Assembly (NCBI RefSeq): GCF_003086295.3
Contig: NC_092044.1
Span: forward strand, 5,001-69,000
DNA length: 64,000 nucleotides
Reading direction: 5' to 3'
DNA from: Arachis hypogaea
Lineage: Eukaryota; Streptophyta; Magnoliopsida; Fabales; Fabaceae
Shown here: piece after piece, positions 49,658 to 62,309 of the stretch
How the letters are laid out: each line of letters opens with the position of its first letter
How positions within the stretch are numbered: position 1 is the first letter of the stretch
Made by a program: the position numbers and the translations under genes
The notes under the pieces: model-generated
What the model was told of the DNA's origin: nothing
Databases searched by the model: none
Seen by the model: only the letters and a program-made list of their open reading frames with translations

Positions 49658-51211
49658 ACCCCTTTTGCTACAACCCAAACTTGAACTATGTTTACCTTTT
49701 AAAGCCGCCCAACGGCCAACGCTATATAAAGCTACAGAATCTAGTGTTATTTTCCTCTCCTTATTAGTATTTTTTTAACGGATAAGACTTTACTAACTTG
49801 GGTGCCAGACTATAAGTTTTTTGAATTGGCTAGAACTCAGGTGTCATATGTAAAGTCTGTACTATATATGTAGTGTAACATATTAAAGGAGTCTAAATTT
49901 GGGATAATACGTCTGATGTTGTATGACTGATGTTCTTTTACTCTCTTGATATATGTATGAAGCCCTTGCGACATTATGGGACATATTTAATTTTTAAAAA
50001 AGTATAGGTGAACAATGAAAATATTAAACAATGTAAACAATAGATATTTTGAATGTTCATTTTACTAATAAAAGTTTAGAGTTTATAAGTTGACAGATTA
50101 CTAATATTTGACAATTAATATTAGTCACTACATGCTAAAAGTTGAGTTGTTACAAAAATAAAAACCATAATAAAAAAAAATGACAAATACTGAAATTTCA
50201 TCCATTGAAAAAAATTATGCTTAGATTTTTTTTGAGGATTAGAGTGAAATTAAATATCTAATTACCATTAAAGATTGAATTTTAGTCCAAAAAGAACAAT
50301 GAAAGTCACTCATGAACTAAATTTAAGTATGAAAAATTGTATAATTATTATTATAAATGTGAAAAAATTAATCATGATAAAAGAATTTGTACTGAAGAGA
50401 TAGCTATGTCCCTAGTAAATCCAAGCGTCATCAGATATGATCCACAGAAAAAAAAATGAGCAAAAAAATGGGATGGAAGAGTCAAGTCAATGAGGGATAA
50501 GAAATTTATAAGCTAGTATCTCAGCAAAATTTTGGGAAGACTAACAATCCACATGATCAAATGAAAGGGAGACAAGTGGCAATGCAAAAAATTCAAGACA
50601 ATGATGAAGGGGATGATCTTGAAGAAATAAACGGAGACTAGGTGATGGTACCGCAAATAAAAAAAAAAAACGGTTACTTCAAAAAATCAACAATTCAGTG
50701 GATCAGAATCATCTAATGGTAATTTTTTATTTACCTAATGGACACTTAATATGTAGGTTACTGTTAATATGATTAAAACTTTGATAAGGTGATCAAAACT
50801 TTGTTATACAAGTTAATAATTATAAAATCATGAAAGAGAGCTTCAATTAGATGGAATAATGGAATAGAAAACCTATTATATATATTTTTTATATTACATT
50901 ATTGAGGTATATTCTTTTGCTGTTTTTTATAAAATGAATTGTTTGTATCAAATTAATTTTTTTATTAAAAGTTTTATTTCTGACTTCCAGTTTTGTAGGT
51001 TATTGTTTAAGGTTTATTAATTTAATTTTTTTTTTTGCAATTATTAGAGTGTATATGTTATTTACTAATGTTTTCTATATCTAAATTATTTAATTTTGGT
51101 ATTAATCATGTTGATTCAATTAAATAGCTGTTAAAAGTTGCAACGTTGGATTTTTTATTGCTTTTTTTTTAGCAGAATTTGATATAAGTCCTACCAAATT
51201 TCTTTTTTTTT
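49658..51211. other. AT-rich intergenic DNA
   Basis: The first 80 bp continue the pre-insertion sequence broken by the solo LTR, with a possible TATA box (ctatataaag at about 49722). The rest is AT-rich with no gene. Confidence 0.4.
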
Positions 51212-51951
51212 AAGAATAAAATATTATTTTAGTCTTTAACATTAAGATCAAATTTTAATTTGTTCTTTAACATTTTAAATGTATTATTTTTATTTTAAAA
51301 AATTTTAAACTGATTTAATATGGTTTTATTGTTAAATTTAACACTTGTAGTTAACGGAATGAGTTGTGTGGAGTTAATATCCTTACTATAGTTAAGTCAT
51401 ATATATTCTTTCATGTGTTAGAAAAATAAAACTAAAACCTTTTTATAACACTTTTTTTCTTAATTTTTATTTGAGGAGTGCTAGGAGGCTAGTAAATTTT
51501 GTGATTTGTAGTCATTAATTAGCTAGTATTGGTATTTTTTATGATGTGAGATTTTATCCAATGATATGAAATCATTCACTTTTTTTTCGCAGGTTAAGTG
51601 CTGACTAGATTTAAATAAAAGCCCCTAGACTTTTTCTTTTTATTTTGTATAAAATTCTAAATCCTAATAATTAATCATCAACCCTTCAAAATCAAAGAAA
51701 AAACTTTTATACTAGTGATTGTCCGTAGATTGATTTTACTTGCATATTAAAATCAAATACTATTGACTTTTTAATATGTAAATTGTTTGTGTCAAATTTA
51801 ATAGTAGAACAACATTGAAATTGCTTAAAATATTTTTGAAATTGAAATAAAACGTTTAAATTTTTTTTTAATTGAAATAGGATATTTAAAATATTAAAAA
51901 TTAAAATAAGATTCGTCCTAAATGTTGGAAGACCAAAATAATATTTTATTT
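51212..51951. mobile_element. Long-TIR (Mutator-like) element containing a nested MITE
   Basis: The left arm (aataaaatattattttagtc, tttaacat...) matches the reverse complement of the right arm (aataaaatattattttggtc, ttccaacat...). The arms also include gttaacggaatgag-type sequence related to the element at 13590-14051. A MITE with its own 9-bp TSD sits inside, so this element is older than the MITE. Confidence 0.65.
51473..51636. mobile_element. Mutator-type MITE, copy 2 (nested)
   Basis: A 164-bp element begins GAGGAGTGCTAGGAGGCTAG and ends gcccctagactttttc. The 9 bp TTTTTATTT occur exactly on both sides (51464-51472 and 51637-51645). Confidence 0.8.
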
Positions 51952-52990
51952 TATTTATTAAAAGTGTTATATTGTGTTTTTTTTTTGTTGCATCCATATT
52001 TATATACAATTTAAAAGGTTAGCTGTGGGTAGAGTTTGTTATGTTAAAGCTATTAAAATATTTTTTAATTAGAATTTTCATATATAATGTATCCTTTTTA
52101 TCATTGTGATTTTTAGTTAGTTTTTTTGTGCATCCACCGGCATTCAATATATACATAATTCTCAATGAACGTATCTCATTTATAGTGAGGATAAAATATT
52201 TATGAACATATTTTGGTTTTTTTTAAAATAAAATACGTTTAGAAATTTTTTTTATTTTATCTTAATTATATTTGTGATAGGTTTTCAACGCATTTTTACT
52301 TATCTCCTTCTTTTTGAGAACGAGATATGTGCATAACAAGCTTGTCTTCTATAAAAATGAGATATATAATACATGAAAAATTATAAATTTTTTGAACTCG
52401 TAACTTTATTTGTAAATTTAGTATTTATTTTATTTGTTTAAATTTTTATATCTATTGATCTTATAAATGTAATCTCATATTATAATTCATTCTTAAATAT
52501 TGTTTGAAAATTAAAAAAAAATAATTTTTTATTTATAACCGTTATATTAAAATTTAAAATCGAAACATATTAGCATTTGCACCCATATTAGATAAAACTT
52601 TGTCTTCCAATTTGTTTTAATCCCACTTAAATCTTAACAAAACTCATTAGTGAATGTAATTAACATCTTACACATAGGCCATCGCATAGTTGTTCTCTAA
52701 TTTTTGTTGTTAACTTAAAAATATAGGCAACACAAGATTCTTACAGTAATTACACTACTAACTAGGAATACTAAAACACAATGTAAATAAAACCATTGGA
52801 GACAGATTTAACATGAAGTAAGCGGTAGTATAGGTGCTTACCAGACAGAGCAGCAAAAAAGTTGGAACAAAACCTTTTTTTTTTCTATTTATAAAATTTT
52901 ATAATTTTATTTTATATATGTGATTTGTTTCAGCATAATTAACAACCTGTGCGATGAGATTCCAGGAATATCCAATCAGTAATATCTGTG
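51952..52990. other. AT-rich intergenic DNA and PHT1 3' flank
   Basis: AT-rich with no gene. The last 150-250 bp before 52991 are the likely 3' UTR of the phosphate transporter. Confidence 0.45.
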
Positions 52991-54628
52991 TCATACTGGA
53001 ACAGTCCTAGAAGATGCGGTTTGCTGCTGCTCAGAAGTAGTGATCACACCAGCTTCTTCGTCTTCTTCATTCTCGCCGCTCAACTCCTCCAACGATTTCC
53101 CTTTGGATTCCGGCACCAGCAACGTGAAGAACATCCCAACACAGTTGCACACAGCAAGCAGAATAAGAGTATCCTTCATCCCAATACCAGCAGGGTACCC
53201 TGCATCTCTTTTACTAGGATCTTTGCTCTGTGAAGCGTACAAGAACCCGAACGCACCCACAATGGCCCCGGCCTTTCCCGCGGCCGAGGATATCCCATGG
53301 CAAGTGGACCTCAACCTGGCCGGAAAGATCTCGGCCGGGACAACAAAAGTGGTGGCGTTGGGACCGAAATTGGCGAAGAAGAAAGTAAGAGAGTACATGA
53401 CCAAGAAACCAATCCTGTGTTCCTTCTGTGTCCAGTGATGGTATGGAATGGCGAGCGCGAACATGAACACAGTCATGAAGAAGAAGCCCATTAGTTGGAT
53501 GAAGAATCGACCCAAGTAGTCTATGAATGCCACAGTGAACCAGTACCCTGGGACAGTGCCACAGAGCGCAATGAGTGTCTGAGCTCTAGCAACCCTGTAA
53601 ACCTCGTGGATGGCGTTCATTTCAGCCGCCGGAGGAAGCCACCCGATGCTAGTATAGATGTCCTTCTGGAAAAGGTTTGAACTGTAATACGCAATGTCCA
53701 GTAGAAACCAAGTGGTAGTTGTTCCAAGTAAGTGCAGCCCGTGGCGGCGGGCGAATTCCCTTGTAAACAATCCAAAGCTGTTGTTATCTTTCACCGCCAT
53801 CGCGTCCACCTTCTCCTGCTCCGCTTCAATCTCAACTTGCAGCACTTTTGACATGTCTTGCGCCGCCTGCTTCGCGTTCCGGGCCACCAGCGCCGTGTAC
53901 CTCGCCGTCTCCGGCATCTTCATCCGCCAATAGTATGTTAGGGCGGCAGGCACAGCGCCGAACATCAAGATGATCCGCCACACGTAATCAGCTTCAGGGA
54001 CAAGGGACGCCTTTGGATCCACGTTGTACGGCGGTGCCTTATAGGCGTGGTCAAACGCCGTGGACACAATGAGTGACACAATTCCACCAACCAAAATCCC
54101 GAATCCCTGCATAGCGAAAACCGCCGCTATGAAGGCGCCGCGGGTCTTCTTGTTGGCGTACTCCGACATAATTGTGGCGGAGAGAGGGTAATCGCCACCA
54201 ATCCCAAAGCCAAGCCAGAACCTGAAGAAACAGAGCGTGGATATGACGCCCTTGGCGCTCTTGCCAAAGGACAAACCAGAAGCAAGAGAGGACACAACCA
54301 TGAGAGCAAGCGTGAGTCCATAAACCTTCTTCCTACCAAGTTTGTCACCCAACCAGCCGAAGAAGAGCTGGCCTGCTAGAGTGCCGCAGAGCGCAACGCC
54401 GTTAACTGCGCATGAGACATTCGGAGGCAGAGTCCCGGGCTTTGGCGCGCCTTCATGTGTGTAGTATATGCGTCCGAGCAACTTTGTGACGTTGGCTATG
54501 CTGAAAAGATCGTAAGCATCGGTAAAGAATCCCATGCCAGCGATCACGATGGCCGTGAAGTGATACCATTGCGTCTTTGCTGCGTCAAGTGCAATAAGCA
54601 CTCCCAGTTGATCTCCACCTCGAGCCAT
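52991..54628 (-). CDS. PHT1: PHT1-family high-affinity phosphate:H+ symporter
   Basis: A single uninterrupted 545-residue frame, the usual size for this family. PHT1 proteins import phosphate with protons across the plasma membrane, mainly in roots under low phosphate. The family signature [13 protein letters not shown] is at 144-156. Other landmarks are [13 protein letters not shown] at 30-42, [14 protein letters not shown] at 91-104 (major-facilitator loop 2-3 motif) and [20 protein letters not shown] in the C-terminal half. Twelve hydrophobic segments are split 6+6 by a charged loop (about 240-290, [20 protein letters not shown]). The C-terminus is acidic (GENEEDEE). The start was chosen as the first Met, [20 protein letters not shown], as in the family. 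An acceptor (acttttgcag|AGGTG) at 54670/54671 implies a leader intron, common in PHT1 genes. Coding GC is far above the surrounding DNA. It could be any root-type PHT1; sequence alone does not place it in the mycorrhiza-specific group. Confidence 0.96.
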   Translation of the reverse strand: MARGGDQLGVLIALDAAKTQWYHFTAIVIAGMGFFTDAYDLFSIANVTKLLGRIYYTHEGAPKPGTLPPNVSCAVNGVALCGTLAGQLFFGWLGDKLGRKKVYGLTLALMVVSSLASGLSFGKSAKGVISTLCFFRFWLGFGIGGDYPLSATIMSEYANKKTRGAFIAAVFAMQGFGILVGGIVSLIVSTAFDHAYKAPPYNVDPKASLVPEADYVWRIILMFGAVPAALTYYWRMKMPETARYTALVARNAKQAAQDMSKVLQVEIEAEQEKVDAMAVKDNNSFGLFTREFARRHGLHLLGTTTTWFLLDIAYYSSNLFQKDIYTSIGWLPPAAEMNAIHEVYRVARAQTLIALCGTVPGYWFTVAFIDYLGRFFIQLMGFFFMTVFMFALAIPYHHWTQKEHRIGFLVMYSLTFFFANFGPNATTFVVPAEIFPARLRSTCHGISSAAGKAGAIVGAFGFLYASQSKDPSKRDAGYPAGIGMKDTLILLAVCNCVGMFFTLLVPESKGKSLEELSGENEEDEEAGVITTSEQQQTASSRTVPV

Positions 54629-54710
54629 CTGCGTCCAAATTCAACTGCTCAACTGCTTCTCTTAACACCTCTGCAAAAGTAATATCAAGTTACACAACAT
54701 ATATAACTTT

Positions 54711-54841
54711 GGAAAAATATAAAGTCCTGTTCAATATATAATCAGCAAAAAAAAATGAGTAATTTTACACTATTAAAAATATCATTAGTAATTACTTGAT
54801 GACTATAAATCGTAAAAATTACTAGCCTCCTAGTGCTTCTC
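54711..54841. mobile_element. Mutator-type MITE, copy 3, in the PHT1 leader or promoter
   Basis: A 131-bp element, reversed relative to copies 1 and 2: it starts GGAAAAATATAAAGTCCTG and ends actagcctcctagtgcttctc. The 9 bp TATAACTTT occur exactly on both sides (54702-54710 and 54842-54850). Its right half is close to copy 2. It starts 40 bp upstream of the inferred leader-intron acceptor of PHT1. Confidence 0.8.
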
Positions 54842-54850
54842 TATAACTTT

Positions 54851-57649
54851 AAAGCTTTCAAGTCAAACACATCCTATATAAGTTAAAATATGTTAGATAT
54901 ATGAACGATAGTTTTGCATATGAAAAAGTATGAGGAGCCAATGGAATACTTATATAATGTGTACAATGGAGGTTTATGGAGTATTAGAAATATAATTATT
55001 AGTGTTATTTTTTTCCATCAGCTAAAACTTTTGAGACGAGTGGTATCATGACATGCTATTAGAGCGTTAGATCCAAAAGGTCAAGAGTTTGATCTTTAGT
55101 GAACCCAAAATTAATTTAATCTTTTGGGAAGATGTTTATTATTTTTAGTAATTGGATGGTTATTCTAAATAATATGGGATGTTCATTTTGTAACTTAATA
55201 ACCCAGTACATATTGTATAAATAGTTCATTGTCTCCCTACAGCGAGATCCTTTGCATATATATCTCTTTTATTTTTATATTAAAATCAACAATAAAAAAT
55301 AAAAATAAATTATCTTCTATACCGGAAAAAATTATGTAGGAGCATCTTTTCTCTAAACTCAACACCTCTAGCTAGTAGCTACCACCTGCTGCTGCAGTCT
55401 TTTGGCTTTAATTGAACCACTTGCACTGGTATCACACTATTACTAAAAAATCCAATTAACCGGCTACAATACTTCAACTCTTATTTAATTATTTGGTCTT
55501 TTAGATCTTTATGCTCAAAATAGTTTATTCGTTGCTGACCCTACTGCAATTATTTGATTTTTCCTGTATTTCTACGTCGCTTTTGAATACTGATTTCAAC
55601 TTAATTATTTATTCAACTATGTCCGCTTGTGTTCAAATTTTCTAAGCAAGTTGTTTTCAGTATTGTGACATCTATACTAATGTTCAAAGCCTACTAGAAA
55701 CTTGTGTTATTCACTTATTTGAACTACTTTTTAATATATTTTCTAATTTTAGATATAAAATTAAATTTGGTGGAGGAACAAATTAAAAACAAAAAATGTA
55801 AATTATTTTTGAAAAGAAAGATGTATATTTTTAAAATTTGCTTGTATTCTTTGCCTTATCTTTATAGAAGGAAAAGGGAAAAAATGGAGGAAAATGTTAT
55901 ATGGGAAATAGTCATTTGTTGATTCTACATGGAATACAAATAACAATTCAATTAAATAATTTTTGTAATAGTTTTAGAGGAATAAACTATCATCTCATCC
56001 CCTTTGGTACCAAGTCAGTTTATCAATAAATGACTAAAGTCACTAAACTGTTTTGTGTGAGTTCATAAGAGGGACTAACCTGTTTCACTTCATGAATATG
56101 AATACATAAAGAAGTTACGTTTGGAGCAAAGAATTGAATTGTCTCTGTTATGCATGAAAAGGAATCGGTTGAAGTGGTTATATATATCACATATCACACA
56201 TTTATAAACAGCAATCAATCTCATCTTCGTCAAGGTGATAGAGTCTCGTATGGCATCTTTGGTATATACCATGATTCTTTAGTGGAATAAAATAATCAAA
56301 GTCGACGCTTACACAAAATGTTGAACATGGTGTATTTTAAACGCTAATTAATTTTCTATCTGCGTTCCATTACATAATGGTAATGTGAAACTAGGAAATT
56401 AAGATGTCAAAATTTGAAGGTTAGACACAAAGACTTGTATCTTGTTGCTTCTCATTATTTTTCTTTCAAGTTTCCACCGATGTTAACTTTTATTGGCTTC
56501 TAACATAAGAAAAAATATAACTCAAGCCTTTGGAATAGAAACATGTGTAAATTTTTTTTTTCTTTTCATCTTTTACTCTTTTTCTTCTCTTCTATGTTTT
56601 TATTTCGTTTTTATTGATTTATTAGCATTTCTCTTCTTTTTCTCTATCTTCTTTTCTATTCATGATCATTATACACATACTTTTATCTTAAAAGCAACAT
56701 ACACTCCGTTAAGATTTTATAGAATAAACTATGATCATGATTTTAATATTTTATAGTCACTTTTTTTCGTACTCTACAGTCACAGTTGTTAAATAATTCA
56801 AAATTGTGACGTTTATTTTTTTAAAATTTAATCATATACAGAAATTATGATAATTAATCACAAAATAATTCTAAAACAGACATAAATTCAATCATCTAAG
56901 TTTATATACTAAATAATGTTTTAGTCCAGACAACATGAATCAAAACATATTATATTATCCATTACATGTAATATACAATAAAGACCCATAATAAAAAAAG
57001 TTAGAAGACATTAAAATATTACAATTAGATAACTAGAATATATATTAGATTTGTCCCATCTCATATAATTATCAAAAATAATATTCTTCACATCACATCT
57101 TTTTATTAGTAAAAGAAATAAATATTTTAGTAATTTTTACATTCACATTGTCTGTTGTTAAATGAAAAAAAAAAATTAATTATAAAATATGATATAAATA
57201 TCATTTGTTAGCATAACATTTGATTTAAATAACTAAATGAATTTTGAAAGAACCTAATGAAAAGTGATATTCACATTCACATTTTTATACATGTAGAACA
57301 AGCAACGTCTCATATTTTTGTCTTATTACCACAACAAGAATTAGGCACTACTAATTTGTATAGTATTTATTTTCAAATCTTTTGGCATATCACTCGATCC
57401 CGATAAAGGAGGAATGTTTCGTCGCGCGTAACTTGTTCCACTATTTGCGTCAGATGGAGATTATCGAGAAGTTTTTATTATAACTTGCACTTGTTATGTA
57501 CTCAGACTATGATTAACTTGTTGCAACAATACTTTAACTAAGTTTATTAAACCATCCAACTTGCAAGTTAAGTTATTTTTATTTTTGTTCATAGTTGCAA
57601 CCACTCAGTATACTGTTATTGCATTTGTCGGATTTTTTTTTCCTTTTTA
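54851..57649. other. PHT1 upstream region
   Basis: AT-rich upstream DNA without a recognisable gene. The short open stretches at 55704-55922 and 56493-56756 are F/L/K-rich low complexity and not supported as genes. Confidence 0.45.
56262..56269. promoter_or_regulatory. Possible P1BS (PHR1-binding) site
   Basis: GTATATAC fits the palindromic PHR1-binding consensus GNATATNC that drives phosphate-starvation genes such as PHT1. It is about 1.6 kb upstream of the start codon, and I saw no closer perfect match on a manual scan. In AT-rich DNA a chance match is likely. Confidence 0.25.
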
Positions 57650-58450
57650 AAAGAGGATTTGTTATATTTGTTGGATTTGTTGAATTGGTTTCCGTGATGA
57701 ATTGATAAGTCGGATCAATAAAGAAGAGTCTATATCTCTAGAGGTGTTGTCGTCAGTTGAAGAAGTAAAATAGACAGTATGAAATTGCGAGTCAATTAAG
57801 GCATAGACAGTAATGATTACAATATGAATTTTATCAAGAAGTGTTGGTAAGAGATTGGAAGTGAGGTTGCTGCAGCTGTGATAAATTTTTTTGAGACAGC
57901 AAAGCTACTAAAGGATTCAAACGTTACTTGGGTAGCTTTGGCACCAAAATTTATTGAAGTAAAGGAGATTAAAGACTTACAGCCGATTAGTATGGTTGGT
58001 TGTGTATATAAGGTGATATCTAAAGTATTATCTAGAAGGCTGAGAAGGATAATTTCTGGATTAATCGGAGAGACACAAAATACTTTTGTAAAAGGTAGGA
58101 AAATAGATGATGGGGCTTTGATAGCCTCTGAGACTGCTCAACGGCTAAAGTTGAAAAAAAAAAAGCTTCTGTCATCATTAAGTTAGATTTTCAAAAAGTT
58201 ACCAGAGGATATATCAAACTATAACTTTACCAAAACTGTTTGAAAGGGGCTGGTTCCACCTCGAGTTAAAGTTTTTACTTAATTTGTATTAATTGGTAGA
58301 ATTAATACTAAAAATAGGTTGAGTATGTTTGGTGTAATTAAATTTACCGACAATTTATGTGTGTTATGTGGTAAGAATGTAGAAAGTGTATACTATTTGT
58401 TTGTTGTTTGTGAGTTTGCGTGGCAAGTGTAGTGTGTTTGGACTTGTGAT
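57650..58450 (+). mobile_element. Internally deleted L1-type LINE
   Basis: A stop-broken region (57650-57870) is followed by an intact 102-codon piece of reverse transcriptase (57878-58186) with DSNVTWVALAPK, IKDLQPISMVGCVYKVISKV, LSRRLR and FVKGRKIDDGALIASE. Within 60 bp the text jumps to the zf-RVT region (GLVPPRVKVF, then LCVLCGKNVESVYYLFVVC) at about 58245-58420. Most of the polymerase core is missing between the two. Sequence to about 58640 may be its 3' end. It is inactive. Confidence 0.8.
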
Positions 58451-60336
58451 GGTGGCTCTTCATAAACTATCTCAAGTTCAATAAAGAAACATTTTAAAAG
58501 TTGGATAAAAATAACAATAAAAAGGATTCTAAGAAGAAGTGATTGATAAATTTTTTTGTTATTGTTTAAAATATTTGGTAAAAAAATCAAATGAACTTTT
58601 AGTACAAGACATCAGAAATTGTTGATGTTATTTAATCTTTATTTAAAAATTACAAAAAATAGAATTATACTGATTTCTTTAGTTATTGATAATAATGTTA
58701 GAGATGATAAAAAAATATAAATTATAAATAATTTTTTTATTTTTATTATTTTTTATTACATTTTATTGTGCTGAGTTTTGTGTTTAAAAAAAGAAATTCA
58801 AACAATTAGATTGTGATGTTGGTCAAAACCATGTATAATTGATTAATTGTCCTCCTATTCATAATTCATTAGTGTAAATCAAGACGCAATCTTATCCGTT
58901 TGGGACACCTGTTTAAATTGTTTAATCGGCATCATTACATCAACACGGCTAATAGCCTAATACATGGGATTTAAAAAAATTATGGCACGCGCACAATCGA
59001 AGACTCCAAATATATATCACATTGCTTCTAAATAATTGCTCAGATACAATTATACAGTATACACACAAATTAAAGAAATAAAATAATTAGAAATTTATTA
59101 ATTTTCAATAAATTAAAGTGAAAGAACTATGCGCATCAATTAAAAAAGTAATTATTTTATCTTTTCACTTACTTTTTAATTGTAAACAGAATTAGTAGTA
59201 AAAATAATTAATTAATGTTCTATACTATATTATAAAGAGAAAAGTATTTGAAAATAAAAAGTATTTTGTGATCTTGATTCTTCATGCCCAACAAGTCTAC
59301 CTGTTCTTTTGTGACAACATAAGCCCGTCTATTTAGATTAACTTCTCCGAATTGAACAAGAAATTATTAAATTTCAATAAAATATTTTCCCATAGTCATC
59401 TTTTCTGGAAACCCTTTTTGTTTGTTGAAAAGAATAATACAATAGAGTCAATGGACCGTGATGGATGGTTACTGAATAACGATCTGATCTAACCTAATAT
59501 AATGTAATATATGAATAGCAAAAAAGTATGTTTATTCCCCTAAAAAAAAAATACTCGTATAATTACTTTTAAAAAGTATAACTAAAAAGGATAAAAAATA
59601 ATGTTTTTGTTAAAATCTACACTCATTTAATTTTAGAGACGTTTTAATAGATATTGTCTATTTAAACATTGTCGATTCTTAAAGACATTATTTTTCTATA
59701 TTAAAAATTAGAATAATCTACGCTTTAAAAGTGATACGCTAAAGAACCAAACACTATATACTTTTTATCACTTATACTTCCATAATTAAAAAAAGTAGGT
59801 TATATTTATCTTTACTAATGCATCACCTTTAAAACATAACAATATTATATACCTATAACTATTTTATATAAATATATATAGTCTTATGTTTTTTACTTTT
59901 TTTATTTTAATTATATATAAATATAATCTTCTTTTTTAAAATCTAATATTTAATAATATTTAAACATATATCTTAGAAATATGATTATATATATAATTCT
60001 GTATTTTTAATTAAATTAGTCAAATATTATAAAATAAAACTAAATACATAATAATACTATATATTTTTTAAATAATAAAGTTATCCTTAAAAAAATATAT
60101 TTATAATGAACTAACAATATTAGGATTATGATATAATTTTAAATACTCATAAATCTCACACTAAAATAAATATACACATATTAAAATATGCATAAGATTA
60201 CTTTTAATTTAAGTATCTTCTAATTAAAGTCATTATCAATAACCATCTTTAATATTTCCAAGCCAAATATATAAAAACATTAATTAACCATCTTTTAATT
60301 CTTAACACTTAATCTTTGTCAATATAATATTATGAT
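58451..60336. other. AT-rich intergenic DNA
   Basis: Very AT-rich, no gene seen on either strand. Confidence 0.5.
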
Positions 60337-60523
60337 AAATATTTTAGATTTGAATTCTCTAAAGTTTGAATTTCATTTTAAAGAGTAAGGTGTGATCTTC
60401 TACCCTTGAACAATTTCTCTTTCATATTTATTCTTGGTCCTACCTATGAAATAAATGGTGAGAGATAACACTTTACTCTCTAAAGTGAAATTTAAACTTT
60501 AGAGAATCCAAATCCAAATATCT
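60337..60523. mobile_element. Fold-back MITE with arms of about 65 bp
   Basis: The left arm (gatttgaattctctaaagtt, tgaatttcattttaaagag) matches the reverse complement of the right arm (gatttggattctctaaagtt, taaatttcactttagagag). The spacer is about 50 bp. Boundaries are approximate and the target-site duplication is unclear. Confidence 0.65.
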
Positions 60524-62219
60524 TAATCTTCATTAACGTCTTTAAAATTATCCTGTATAATTATATAAAAAATAATTATAATGATATGTAAGCATGATTA
60601 TAATTAATCTATATATAATTAAATTATCTTTTTACTATTTTAACAATCATAATTAATTAATTAATAATTAACAAACTGAAATTGTAACTAAGTGATGAAT
60701 TGTAACAAATCAACAACAAATGAAATTAGATTTGCCATGCTTAAATGTATAAAAAGTCATAATCATGCTTAGTGTTGCTGCCAAACTTTATATATTGTAT
60801 GTGCAGTTCCAATCATGTGCCATTCATACTTTTTAAATAGACAATATACAGGAGCAAAATCAATGTGATTATTCTTATATTAACGGCTACCATATTTATA
60901 TTTGGAACATGAGTTGATCCATGATCATTATTTATATAATTATATCAACTAGAGAGCGTTGAGCAGTTTATAACAAAATTTCGATTTTTTTGGTCTCATT
61001 TTAGGTTCAGATTATTAAAGTAGTAATTTAACTATATTTCGTAGTTAATGAATCTCTTTTTTTGTACTGTTGTCACTATTAAAAAAATTATTTTTAGCAG
61101 CTATTTATTTTATTTTTAGTGACAATAAAAATAGACATTAATATATTTACTGACAATTAAACATTAGTCGTCTTATGTTTTATGGCAAAAGAAGTTTTAG
61201 CAACAATTATATAATTATCGATAAAGATATTTTTAATGGCCACTAAAAATTATAATTTTTTGTTATTATTTTCTCAAAAATTTATATATCCACCAAAAAT
61301 AATTATAAGATTATAATGTTATTCATTTTTAACTGTTGTTAGTATCACTAAAATCTTAAGTTATTTTTTAATTATATTATACTAATTTAGTTATAGCTAA
61401 CAACCTATCTCTTTTTTCTAAATCTCAAATTATTTTTATGACATTTATTATTATTTGTACGGAATATAAAATATATTAAAATTAATTACTATAAAATAAA
61501 ATATTTTATTAAACAAAATATCAATAACAAGTCTACATATCTAATCTAAGAAGTAAGTTTTAAAATGTAGAAAAATTGAAATAGTAACCTCCAAAAAAAT
61601 ATATTTTGTAATTGCAAAGTTACAATTAGATGTGATTGCATATAATATTTGAGTTCTAAATCTTAATATTTACAATGATAATAAAACCTATCACAAAATT
61701 TTAGAGAAGAACTATGATAAAAAGCATGTTGTCTTCATTTTTTTAAACTTCCTCATAGAGAAGTCTTTTGATCAAAGTGCCACATATATGCAACAAATTT
61801 TTTATTATCAATATGTTAATAATGACTAAAGACTTTACTAGATAGAAAATTCAAACTTATTTTAAAGACTAGTTAGTATTGGTTTACAGGAATTTAATAA
61901 TAAATACAATGATATCAAATAAAAAAATCTTGTGGCATTTTCAAAAAGATTATATGTAAATTTAAAACATGTACGATGAAATTCTATGAAAGCTTACTAA
62001 GGATAATTAACTGAATGGTATGTTCACTAATGATATTATTCCAAACATGCTCGACTGTAGAAAGCATACAGCACCATACTGGAGGTATATCTAATGGAAA
62101 AGTATATGAACTAACAGTTTACCAGCAAAAAACTAAACAAAACTACATTAATTTATATTAATTTATTAATTTTAAATTTTAAATTTAAAAAATTTAAAAT
62201 TGATTAAGTAAACCTAACT
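60524..62219. other. AT-rich intergenic DNA
   Basis: No gene seen. Stretches around 61080-61330 (gcagctatttattttatttt, tttagtgacaataaaaatag, taatggccactaaaaa) read like arms of a decayed non-autonomous element. Confidence 0.45.
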
Positions 62220-62309
62220 AAAACCTATAAAAATCTTCCTCTTCTCTCTTACATTAACCTACCCACCTCCAACAATTACGCACACTGACCTTTCTCTCTC
62301 ACCAATACT

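Noticed and set aside
51707..52009. 100-codon minus-strand frame
   Set aside because: K/I/N/F-rich translation of AT-rich transposon arm sequence.
56493..56756. F/L/S-rich 87-codon frame upstream of PHT1
   Set aside because: T-rich low-complexity translation without initiation context or similarity.
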